From positions 102,501 to 146,403 of the forward strand of contig DAOSDU010000004.1 in assembly GCA_035362715.1 (NCBI GenBank): DNA of 43,903 nt, written 5' to 3'. Under the pieces are notes generated by a model that made no database searches, was not told the origin of the DNA, and saw nothing but the letters and a program-made list of their open reading frames with translations. This document shows positions 18,192 through 24,967 of the stretch, one piece after another (within the stretch, counting starts at the first letter, position 1; every line of letters begins with the position of its first letter). The position numbers and the translations under genes are program-made. Source of the DNA: Methanofastidiosum sp. GTDB taxonomy: Archaea; Methanobacteriota_B; Thermococci; Methanofastidiosales; Methanofastidiosaceae.

Positions 18192-18497
18192 TTATTTACA
18201 GTCCCCTATAAAGACTCCAGATCCCGGTTCTGTTTTTTTGTTAGTGTAGTAGTTCCAAAAGAGCTTTACTCCGTTGTCCTTTTCATACTGCTTTATCTGT
18301 TCTATAAGATTACTAAATCCAGTTGCTTCTATAACAGTTACTCTTTGATTTGTCTTTGCATCGTATACCCCATAGGATATTATCGGCCCACCCCTGCACA
18401 TCTCTCTAACTATGACCTCTTGTGTTGCTGCACTTGCCATGCCTACTGTTCCTAAAACGAATATTAATCCAAAAACTATTGCTACAATCTTTTTCAT
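18192..18497 (-). CDS. Small secreted protein, unknown function
   Basis: This 101-residue protein has a clear signal peptide (KKIVAIVFGLIFVLGTVGMASA) with a likely cut at ASA-A, leaving about 78 mature residues. The mature part has two cysteines (EMCRGG and GDCK at the end) that could form a disulfide. GGAGGGAG lies just before the ATG. Its promoter is one of the four shared TTTTCCCTA blocks (18551-18590), so it may be controlled together with the element's helicase and membrane genes. It converges on the secreted protease gene; a functional link is possible but unproven. I do not recognise the family. Confidence 0.78.
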   Translation of the reverse strand: MKKIVAIVFGLIFVLGTVGMASAATQEVIVREMCRGGPIISYGVYDAKTNQRVTVIEATGFSNLIEQIKQYEKDNGVKLFWNYYTNKKTEPGSGVFIGDCK

Positions 18498-18550
18498 TTT
18501 CTCCCTCCGTTTTTATGTATAAATTCAATTTATTATTTGTCTTTTCCCTA

Positions 18551-18590
18551 TATATAAGAATATGGAAAAAAATAGGGAAAATAGGGAAAA
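18551..18590 (-). promoter_or_regulatory. Shared TTTTCCCTA promoter block, copy 1 (drives 18497 gene)
   Basis: On the minus strand the block reads TTTTCCCTA, TTTTCCCTA, then TTTTTTTCC, followed by ATATTCTTATATA, which serves as the TATA box about 54 bases before ATG 18497. Near-identical blocks lie at 20783-20820, 34763-34802 and 35966-36005, each in the same orientation to a start codon. Confidence 0.8.
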
Positions 18591-18594
18591 TATT

Positions 18595-18612
18595 GGCCTT
18601 AAAATTAGGGCC
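18595..18612. repeat. Element palindrome, full copy
   Basis: GGCCTTAAAATTAGGGCC, an 18-bp near-perfect palindrome, lies 4 bases upstream of the promoter block at 18551. Confidence 0.85.
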
Positions 18613-18635
18613 ATAATTCTTTCTAATTCAGATTT

Positions 18636-20675
18636 CTATTGATTATTCTTTTTTAGATTATACTCTCGTAATAGTTTCTCTTCATCTTCAATACATTGTT
18701 CTCTTGATTTATATAACGAGTCATAACTTTCCTTAGTATGTTTATGCTTATTTTCTTTATTGAAACCGTATCTATCATACTCTTCTTTGTCATATCCTTC
18801 TAGATCATATTTTGTTCCTGTTTCTACATGAATGCCCTTCCAATCAAAACCTTTTTTATCTATCCAATTCTTATCGTAACCATATTCATCATATTTTGTT
18901 TTTGTTATTTTATGAATTCCTTCTTTATCAAATCCCCGGCCATCATACTCCTCAGATCTGCTTTCATCCTCTTCTGGATTATCCAATAATTCATCTAATC
19001 CTTCATTCTGAAAATGACCATAGTATGGTTTAAGATTATTTTTCAATAATTCCTCTTTTAAAAAATTATATAGTTCCGGAGAAAAATTGTGCACTGGATA
19101 CTTTGGATCAGTAAGTTTTGTTAAGTAATCAAATGTATTTTCGTTCCCCTCTTTGTTAGACAAATCAAGCTGATTAGTTTCAATAAAATTTAGAATAGTT
19201 TCGTATATACTTTTTCGATATTTACTACCTTTAAAGTTAGGTTCCTTTTCTTTTAATTCTATATACAAAATATATTTTTTGTCTAAGTCTTCTTCATCAA
19301 ATTTATCTATCTGTTCGAAAGATTGGTCTCTAGATGTTTCGTTATAACTTTCGGTGTCCTTGTTTATTGGCATCTTATAAAAAGGATTTTTATTTAGTTT
19401 TCCATTTTTATAAGTTAGCCACTCGCCTCTTTTGGCAAGATCAAGATAATCAGATTTTTTTAATACATAAAAATATTTTTTTTCTTCTATGTCATCGATA
19501 ACTAAATAATATATAGTTGCCAAATCCTTACCTGGAGAGTTGCGCAGTATCCTCCCAAATCTTTGAATTGTTTGTCGAGGTGATCCGGAGAACGCAGAAA
19601 TTATGGCAGTGGATGCATCAGGAACATCAACCCCCTCATCTATCAATCTTGGGGCTATCAATACACCTCTACTTGCCTTATTAAATTGACTTAGAATCCA
19701 ATCCCGGCCACTTAATTTGCTATGAAGCATAAATACCTTAAAATCAGGTATATGGCCATAAGCGATTTCAAGCATTTCTTTTAGATCTTCACAAAAATCA
19801 ATTCTTTCATTGAATATTATAATTTTATTATCTAATTCCATATCAACTAATTTTTTTATCAAAGGCTTCTTGTTCGTCGCTTTGTATAAGATGTCCAGCC
19901 TTTTTGTCCACAATCCCATCAATATATTTGCTTCTTTATGCCCTTTAGATTCTTCAGATTTTGCAAGTTTCTGTATTTTCTCCAAATAATCTTTATGGAT
20001 TCTTTTTATTCTACCTCTAGTTATTTTTTCAATTCTATAATTAAGATCATTAATATTTGTAGTTAATTTCTCATGCTCATCTAATTCTTTAGGCATTAAT
20101 TCTACAAATATACTATTAATAATCAAAGGCGGAACTTCATCCGGGTCATCAAAATGACTTCTTTTGTAGATAATTGGACCAATACCATCTTCAATTCTTT
20201 TTGTTCCGTCAGGATCGTTATGTCTTTCAGGCGTTGCACTAAGTCCTAATCTAAAAGGGATATTATTTTTAAAAATTTCATTTGCATTTGTTGTTCCGTA
20301 ATGGTGGCACTCGTCTGCTATCATGAAATTAAAACTATTAAAAAAATGCACATCATTAAGATAAGTAGATGCAGAATTTTGAACAAAAATAACTATATTC
20401 CTATCTGCTTGTTTCTCTTCGCCGTAATAAAATCCTATTTCGTGAAAATGGACTCCTTGACTTATAAGTTCCTTTCTCCATTGGTGCATCAAATCAATTG
20501 TAGGAACAACAATGCATGTCCTTAAGTTTTCTTGTATTTTCTTCAATTCTTGAATACAATGTATGGCAAATCGTGTTTTACCTTTTCCTGTTGCAACTTT
20601 GATTATGCCCCGACAATCATTTTCAATAAATTTTTCATATGCTTCAATTTGCCATTGCCTTAATTCTAAGGACAT
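18636..20675 (-). CDS. SF2 DNA/RNA helicase with C-terminal GYDxxG repeats
   Basis: This 679-residue protein opens with the helicase Q-like LRQWQIEAYEKF, Walker A VATGKGKTRF (about residues 27-36), motif II ADECHHYG (about 121), SATPERH, and motif VI QTIQRFGRILR. It is an XPB/UvsW-like superfamily 2 translocase. After about residue 570 it carries a repeat region of YDxxGF/GYDxxx units broken by GIHKITKTKYD and GIHVETGTKYD. The same compound repeat makes up most of the divergent neighbour (20892-21515), so the two proteins are probably partners. A TATA-like ATTTTATATTATT sits about 20 bases before ATG 20675. The exact function is unknown; a role in element replication or defence is inference. 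Confidence 0.88.
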   Translation of the reverse strand: MSLELRQWQIEAYEKFIENDCRGIIKVATGKGKTRFAIHCIQELKKIQENLRTCIVVPTIDLMHQWRKELISQGVHFHEIGFYYGEEKQADRNIVIFVQNSASTYLNDVHFFNSFNFMIADECHHYGTTNANEIFKNNIPFRLGLSATPERHNDPDGTKRIEDGIGPIIYKRSHFDDPDEVPPLIINSIFVELMPKELDEHEKLTTNINDLNYRIEKITRGRIKRIHKDYLEKIQKLAKSEESKGHKEANILMGLWTKRLDILYKATNKKPLIKKLVDMELDNKIIIFNERIDFCEDLKEMLEIAYGHIPDFKVFMLHSKLSGRDWILSQFNKASRGVLIAPRLIDEGVDVPDASTAIISAFSGSPRQTIQRFGRILRNSPGKDLATIYYLVIDDIEEKKYFYVLKKSDYLDLAKRGEWLTYKNGKLNKNPFYKMPINKDTESYNETSRDQSFEQIDKFDEEDLDKKYILYIELKEKEPNFKGSKYRKSIYETILNFIETNQLDLSNKEGNENTFDYLTKLTDPKYPVHNFSPELYNFLKEELLKNNLKPYYGHFQNEGLDELLDNPEEDESRSEEYDGRGFDKEGIHKITKTKYDEYGYDKNWIDKKGFDWKGIHVETGTKYDLEGYDKEEYDRYGFNKENKHKHTKESYDSLYKSREQCIEDEEKLLREYNLKKNNQ

Positions 20676-20746
20676 GCATAAAAAGAGATAAGAAATAATA
20701 TAAAATTTACTATTAATTCAAAAGATTACTATTAAACAATAATGTT

Positions 20747-20764
20747 GGCATTATTTTTAGGGCC
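20747..20764. repeat. Element palindrome, imperfect copy
   Basis: GGCATTATTTTTAGGGCC lies 18 bases upstream of the promoter block at 20783, between two divergent genes. Confidence 0.7.
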
Positions 20765-20782
20765 AAAATGGAAAAAATTAAT

Positions 20783-20820
20783 TTTTCCCTATTTTCCCTA
20801 TTTTTTTCCATATTTTTATA
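20783..20820 (+). promoter_or_regulatory. Shared TTTTCCCTA promoter block, copy 2 (drives 20892 gene)
   Basis: Two tandem CCCTA units and TTTTTTTCCATATTTTTATA lie on the plus strand, about 70 bases before ATG 20892. It differs from the other copies by one base in the TATA segment. It is the only copy on this strand and drives the only plus-strand gene of the set. Confidence 0.78.
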
Positions 20821-20891
20821 AATTAAGAACAGTATTTTTATATGTCTATATGTATGAATATTGTCCAAATTAATTATGCAAAGGAGATATG

Positions 20892-21515
20892 ATGTTAGAT
20901 TCTCTAGACAAGAAATGTCCAAGTTGTGGTATTAAATTTGTCATGAAGCTAGAAAAATGCCCAATATGCAATGTGGATTTAGAGATCATTAAGAATGCAG
21001 AAGTTTTTGATATATCTGGCTTCAATAAGGATGGATTCAACAAAGATGGCTATGACGCCCAGGGATATGATAGACAAGGATACAATAGAGAAGGGTACTC
21101 TAAAGCAGGCTTTGATAAAAATGAATTCAATCGAGAGGGCCTCCATAGGTATACAGGTAGAAAATTCAATTTTCAAAATATCGATAAAGATGGATTTGAC
21201 TTTGATGGATTCGACAAAGATGGGTATGATCGATATGGCTACAACAAAGATGGCTATGACCGACAAGGGTATGACAGAGGAGGATATAATATGGAAGGAT
21301 ACGACACAAATGGCTACAATAGGAATGGTTTCAATAGAGAAGGCATTCACAAGGACACAGGAACTCCTTACAACAAAGATGGCTATGACCGACAAGGCTA
21401 TGACAGAGAAGGATATAATAACTTTGGCGTTAACAGAAAAGGTTACTATAGGGATGGTCGCCCTGGATTTGGAAGAACAATGCGGGAGTATCAGGATTAC
21501 GGTCAAGAATATTGA
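20892..21515 (+). CDS. Zinc-ribbon protein with tandem GYDxxG repeats
   Basis: This protein of about 207 residues starts with a four-cysteine zinc ribbon (CPSCGIKF and CPICNVDL, about residues 9-30). From about residue 40 it consists almost wholly of pentapeptide units of the type G-[FY]-[DN]-[KR]-[DEQ], such as GYDRQGYNREGYSKAG, interrupted twice by GLHRYTGRKFN and GIHKDTGTPYN. The same spacer motif and repeats occur at the C-terminus of the helicase encoded divergently next to it. AAGGAGA favours the second of two adjacent ATG codons (20892). It has a shared TTTTCCCTA promoter block. I know no function for these repeats; a nucleic-acid or protein scaffold is a guess. Confidence 0.8.
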   Translation: MLDSLDKKCPSCGIKFVMKLEKCPICNVDLEIIKNAEVFDISGFNKDGFNKDGYDAQGYDRQGYNREGYSKAGFDKNEFNREGLHRYTGRKFNFQNIDKDGFDFDGFDKDGYDRYGYNKDGYDRQGYDRGGYNMEGYDTNGYNRNGFNREGIHKDTGTPYNKDGYDRQGYDREGYNNFGVNRKGYYRDGRPGFGRTMREYQDYGQEY

Positions 21516-21560
21516 TTTCTATAAACACAATATGATATATCTCATTTAGATATATTTCAT

Positions 21561-21623
21561 CTATTAAAGGATCCTTTAGCATTCCCAACTTCTATTAAAA
21601 GAAAAGGCCGATTCGTTTAATAG
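21561..21623 (+). repeat. Two-copy hairpin repeat, copy 2
   Basis: CTATTAAA (21561-21568) and TTTAATAG (21616-21623) form the outer stem. The loop ATTCCCAACTTCT is identical to copy 1 at 16034. The inner stem is weaker here. It follows the stop of the GYDxxG repeat gene by 45 bases. Confidence 0.65.
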
Positions 21624-21628
21624 TATCT

Positions 21629-21646
21629 GGCCCTAAAATTAGGGCC
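21629..21646. repeat. Element palindrome, perfect copy
   Basis: GGCCCTAAAATTAGGGCC is a perfect 18-bp palindrome abutting hairpin repeat copy 2, as the degenerate copy at 16101 abuts copy 1. Confidence 0.88.
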
Positions 21647-21714
21647 AACTATACGTATAACAACTATTATGCGAATATATTATGCATATATGTTTTATTT
21701 TAAACATTAGTATT

Positions 21715-21732
21715 GGCCTTAAAAATAGGGCC
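21715..21732. repeat. Element palindrome, full copy
   Basis: GGCCTTAAAAATAGGGCC, flanked by TT and AA so that the dyad extends to 22 bases. Confidence 0.85.
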
Positions 21733-21925
21733 AATTGTCAATAACGTGATAACATATCTCTATGCCAGGAACTTAAATCAAAATTCTATCATCAAGAGGG
21801 AATAATCTAGACCTTATGATCCTTAATCTATGAATATAAAAAACACAAGCAAGCACTATACTTTTATATAGTATTTAGTTAAGAAATATATCATTGGGTA
21901 TTTTTTATAGTATAGGGGGCTTAGT

Positions 21926-22858
21926 TTGAAAGTGGCAGATCTTGTTGATTTTAGTATGTTTTCTGAAGAAGAATTTATCAAATTTGCCCTAGATTCTCTG
22001 AAATTTAATATCCGTGACCAGAAAGAGCGAGAGATACTTCAAAAAACTAGATTAATAAAATTCGTTGTCCTGATGGCCCAGAAGGTAGGGTATAATGGCC
22101 TTACTTACGGATGGTACAGAAACGGCTACTACTGTCAAAAAGCCTTCGAAATTCTTTCTGATAAAAATGTTCTGAGCCTAGAAGACTATGTATCTGAAAA
22201 CATTAAGTCTACAGATAAACAGAAAAAAATTATCGATATGACCATAAATGAATTCAAGGGTATCTTCCTAGGAGCAACTGAAAAATTCTATGAGTGGGTA
22301 TATAGAGTAATTAGCCCAAAAGAATACAGAAAGTTTTACAGCACCTATTATAAATTTACTTTGGATCTTAATCATTTATCTAAGGATATCCAAAGGTTAA
22401 ATATTGACGATAATTATCTAACAAAAATAGAAAACGATATCACTGAATATTATAATCAGTTGAACCACGTAAAAGACGAAGAAGTCTACCAGGCATTCTG
22501 TGATTTTACAGATATTCTAGAAGGGCTTTTTGTTAGCCTTAGATACAATAAAAGTAAAGAGAAAATTGCCGGGTACATAAAAGAATTAACATCACTACAT
22601 GACAGACTATACAGTTTCTTAACCCCCTACAAAGAAACATTAACTGGCCCTAACAGAGAAGCCATACTCAAAATTTTCACAAACTCAAAGAATAAAGAAG
22701 TTTCTGCATTAAGGAAAAAATTTGAAGAATTAGAGTCAAATCTAAGAAAGGAGCAGTTGTGGCTCTCCCATGAAGAGATGATGGAATATACCAAAAAACT
22801 ATGCTCTAACCTTAAACCAGAAGAAATCAAAGAGATAGAAAAGGCACTTTTGTCGTAG
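21926..22858 (+). CDS. Unknown helical protein upstream of a PIN nuclease
   Basis: This 310-residue protein is charged and mostly helical, without signal peptide, membrane segment or cysteine cluster. It contains NGLTYGWYRNGYYCQKAFEIL and a coiled-coil-like C-terminus (ALRKKFEELESNLRKEQ). I do not recognise a family. It starts at TTG 21926 with AGGGGG six bases upstream; GTG 21932 is an alternative. The PIN-like gene begins 9 bases after its stop, so the two form an operon. By arrangement this protein could be the antitoxin or regulator of that nuclease, though it is much larger than usual antitoxins. Confidence 0.72.
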   Translation: MKVADLVDFSMFSEEEFIKFALDSLKFNIRDQKEREILQKTRLIKFVVLMAQKVGYNGLTYGWYRNGYYCQKAFEILSDKNVLSLEDYVSENIKSTDKQKKIIDMTINEFKGIFLGATEKFYEWVYRVISPKEYRKFYSTYYKFTLDLNHLSKDIQRLNIDDNYLTKIENDITEYYNQLNHVKDEEVYQAFCDFTDILEGLFVSLRYNKSKEKIAGYIKELTSLHDRLYSFLTPYKETLTGPNREAILKIFTNSKNKEVSALRKKFEELESNLRKEQLWLSHEEMMEYTKKLCSNLKPEEIKEIEKALLS

Positions 22859-22867
22859 GAGAAAAAT

Positions 22868-23389
22868 ATGGAATTCTTTTGTGACACCGGAATTCTCATA
22901 GCATATAGCCTTCCAGATTCCTTTTCTAGAAGCTGCAGCATGCATTTTCAAAAATATCCTCTCACCTCTAATAAATATTTTTACTGCCTTGAGGTAAAAA
23001 AAGAGTTTGATCACAAAAAGATCGATAGAATAAAGAGGATTGGATTGCGATCAAGGATTGAGAGGACAATTGAACTCCAATCAAAAGAATTTTTTACCTT
23101 TGCCATTGAAAAAAACTACCATAACGATAGTAAATTCAATACTGTGAAAAAATCAATCCATAATGAGTTATCTGATAAAACTGGCAAACCATATGAAATC
23201 CTGGGAAATGACGCTAGAATATTGAGTAATTCTATCTTGTGGGCAGTCAAAGATAATCCTATAATGCCTTACTTTTTTACCACAGATTACAATGATATTG
23301 TTAAAAATAAAGAGTTTATTTTGATAGCTGCAAGTAAGGCACTTGGGATAAAGGTAATTCTGGAATTTATGGGTCTTGCTTCTTCTTAA
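22868..23389 (+). CDS. PIN-like ribonuclease, probable toxin
   Basis: The 173 residues have PIN-domain acidic positions: Asp in FFCDTGILIAYSLP (residue 6), Glu in VKKEFDHKK, Asp in GNDARILSNSILWA and Asp in FFTTDYNDI. PIN proteins cut RNA with bound magnesium or manganese and are often toxins. It is longer than a typical VapC. It is the second gene of a pair with the unknown 310-residue protein. GGAGAAAAAT precedes the ATG. A palindrome copy lies 6 bases after its stop. The fold call is by motif only. Confidence 0.72.
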   Translation: MEFFCDTGILIAYSLPDSFSRSCSMHFQKYPLTSNKYFYCLEVKKEFDHKKIDRIKRIGLRSRIERTIELQSKEFFTFAIEKNYHNDSKFNTVKKSIHNELSDKTGKPYEILGNDARILSNSILWAVKDNPIMPYFFTTDYNDIVKNKEFILIAASKALGIKVILEFMGLASS

Positions 23390-23395
23390 GAAATT

Positions 23396-23413
23396 GGCCT
23401 TAAAAATAAGGCC
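23396..23413. repeat. Element palindrome, perfect copy
   Basis: GGCCTTAAAAATAAGGCC lies between two convergent genes (the stops at 23389 and 23422), where there is no promoter. Confidence 0.85.
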
Positions 23414-23421
23414 AGGCGCCA

Positions 23422-23670
23422 TCACTCGTAAACATCCTCTCTATGCCTAAATCTTAGAAGAAATATCTTGTCATCCACTAAGGCATATACCAATCTATAT
23501 GGAGAAACGTAAACTGATCTTTCACCTTTTAGATTATATCGAAGGGGCTTTCCAATCTCGGGATTTTTCAAGATCTTCTCAACTTGTTTTATCATTCGCT
23601 CTTTTACGGCCTTATCACGGACCTTTTTGACGTCCTGCTCAAATTCCTTAGAATAGATTACCCTTACCAT
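23422..23670 (-). CDS. RelE/ParE-family toxin
   Basis: The 82 residues show the RelE/ParE fold: VIYSKEFEQDVKK, then PEIGKPLRYNLKGERSVYVSPYRLVY in short pieces, ending LLRFRHREDVYE. RelE toxins cut mRNA on the ribosome; ParE toxins hit gyrase. The basic Arg/Lys residues and the C-terminal RxRxxxY-like end favour the RelE type. The gene overlaps the AbrB-type antitoxin gene by 7 bases, the usual antitoxin-first order. The pair is likely an addiction or stability module of the element. Confidence 0.88.
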   Translation of the reverse strand: MVRVIYSKEFEQDVKKVRDKAVKERMIKQVEKILKNPEIGKPLRYNLKGERSVYVSPYRLVYALVDDKIFLLRFRHREDVYE

Positions 23671-23951
23671 TTCTTCATTTCCTTTAAGAGTTCGCTTCCT
23701 TCCATCTCTTTGTAATCGCCCCTATCTATGCTGTCCCAGGCCTCTTTGATTCTCTTGAGGAGTATTTTCTCCTCTTCAGTAATTTTTGGGTCGATTTTTT
23801 TCAAGATGATAAAGTTCTCTTCAGAAACTGCAGCCAACAGATCCCCTTCCTGGATGTTTAGATTATCTCTGATGTCCTTGGGGATGACAATCTGGCCTTT
23901 AGAGCTTACACGGGTGAACTCTTCCTTGGAGTTTACGGTAGTTGTAGTCAT
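23664..23951 (-). CDS. AbrB/MazE-type antitoxin
   Basis: This 95-residue protein has an N-terminal swapped-hairpin DNA-binding domain (RVSSKGQIVIPKDIRDNLNIQEGD, about residues 14-37) and a C-terminal part that would bind the toxin (DSIDRGDYKEMEGSELL). It neutralises the RelE-like toxin whose gene overlaps its end. A perfect 9-bp inverted repeat lies between its TATA box (AATATAAATAAG) and the ATG at 23951, which suggests the usual autorepression. Confidence 0.9.
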   Translation of the reverse strand: MTTTTVNSKEEFTRVSSKGQIVIPKDIRDNLNIQEGDLLAAVSEENFIILKKIDPKITEEEKILLKRIKEAWDSIDRGDYKEMEGSELLKEMKKW

Positions 23952-23952
23952 A

Positions 23953-23971
23953 AAGTAAGATTATCTTACTT
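23953..23971. promoter_or_regulatory. Probable autoregulatory operator of the AbrB/RelE pair
   Basis: AAGTAAGAT, one base, then ATCTTACTT: a perfect dyad only one base from the antitoxin start codon and just downstream of its TATA box. A bound antitoxin dimer would block transcription. Confidence 0.6.
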
Positions 23972-24020
23972 ATTTATATTCCTTTTGGTAATTTAGCTGG
24001 CCAATAAAATACATAGGACT

Positions 24021-24038
24021 GTCCTTAAAAATAGGGCC
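24021..24038. repeat. Element palindrome, imperfect copy
   Basis: GTCCTTAAAAATAGGGCC has one mismatch to the consensus. It stands between two divergent genes. Confidence 0.78.
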
Positions 24039-24136
24039 AATATATGGCCGTAATTCTAGATCTATTCTATGACAATGTATTAGTCCAGTCTTTAGAGAAT
24101 AGATTCAGGTGATGCAAAACGGCAGCAATAATTGAA

Positions 24137-24388
24137 ATGAACGGAAAGAAATTTGTTGAAGGGAACGAGATAATAGCAGCTTGGAAGAGCCAAACAGGCT
24201 GGGCTTGGCTTGCAACTGAAGTTTCTGAAATTAGAAGAGTAGAGGACGAGACAGGAGGCTCAATTATAAACGGAAAGCCAGAAAACGACATAATCTACTA
24301 CGGCCTAGTTTTAGGAACAACGGAGGAATGGGGATACTTTTCCGGAAGAGAGTTGGAAGTAAATGAAGGAATAGAAAAATTATTTTAA
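24137..24388 (+). CDS. DUF2958-like small protein
   Basis: The 83 residues contain WAWLATEVSE and YYGLVLGTTEEWGYFSGRELE, which resemble the conserved core of DUF2958, a family common on plasmids and other mobile elements with no known function. Sense-like reading continues upstream of ATG 24137 (KTAAIIE) without a canonical start, while an ATG at 24112 next to GGTG is one frame off. Either the start is ATG 24137 or a small frameshift has separated the original start. It has no clear ribosome site and no operon partners. Confidence 0.6.
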   Translation: MNGKKFVEGNEIIAAWKSQTGWAWLATEVSEIRRVEDETGGSIINGKPENDIIYYGLVLGTTEEWGYFSGRELEVNEGIEKLF

Positions 24389-24472
24389 TTTTTTTAAAAT
24401 ATTTTGAGAAATCAAATTATACATATTTTGGATCTTTATGGCCTTGAATTTTTATATGTTATCAAACAAGGA

Positions 24473-24964
24473 TTATTTAATCAAGGAAAAATTAATTCTT
24501 TCTTCAGTAATTAATTTTGGTATCTTCCCAAAAGGTATATCAAACTTACGGCATACAAAAGGAATCTTGATAATATTTCCCTTTTCTTCCTCACCTGTGA
24601 GCAATATGACTCCATTGGCAAATTGCTTTTTTAATTTATACGCATAAGCTACGATATAGGGGTCTGCTCCTATTAGCCATTTTTGAAATCCGCCTTTATT
24701 GTCCTCTTCTAATCTGTTAACAATGAATCTTAGATTTTCGATAGTTTCTTGATCTTCGTCATCTGTAATTATTTTACCCCGAAAAAAAGTATTGCTAAGA
24801 TAATCGTTACCTTCGGCTAGCTCTTCTTTTACTTTTTTTAGAATAATCAATTTATTATCAAGATTCAGTCTATGCAAATAATCCCAAAAACTAGAAAAAT
24901 TATCGGGCGGATAATAATCTTTTGCAGATATCAAAGCTGAGGTGTCTACCACGTATTTATCCAA
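24473..24964 (-). CDS. DUF4411-type PIN nuclease, probable toxin
   Basis: The 163 residues begin YVVDTSALISAKDYYPPDNF, the typical start of the DUF4411 PIN-like family, with further acidic residues in VKEELAEGND and GADPYIVAYA. The family is found next to Xre/ImmA-type proteins and is thought to be the toxin of those pairs. Here the metallopeptidase gene ends 3 bases upstream, matching that arrangement. No ribonuclease activity can be proved from sequence. Confidence 0.84.
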   Translation of the reverse strand: MDKYVVDTSALISAKDYYPPDNFSSFWDYLHRLNLDNKLIILKKVKEELAEGNDYLSNTFFRGKIITDDEDQETIENLRFIVNRLEEDNKGGFQKWLIGADPYIVAYAYKLKKQFANGVILLTGEEEKGNIIKIPFVCRKFDIPFGKIPKLITEERINFSLIK

Positions 24965-24967
24965 AGA

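Larger units (their letters stand above)
21516..21925. other. Intergenic region of 410 bases rich in element repeats
   Basis: It contains hairpin repeat copy 2 (21561-21623), two full palindromes (21629-21646, 21715-21732), the 18-mer TGTTTTATTTTAAACATT at 21691-21708 that recurs at 27952-27969, and a TATA-like CTTTTATATAGTAT near 21862 for the next gene. No coding sequence is visible. Confidence 0.7.

Noticed and set aside
20979..21549. Alternative frames across the GYDxxG repeat gene (both strands)
   Set aside because: Repeats of 15 bases give long open frames in several phases. Only the 20892-21515 frame has a zinc ribbon, ribosome site and promoter, and it matches the helicase repeats.
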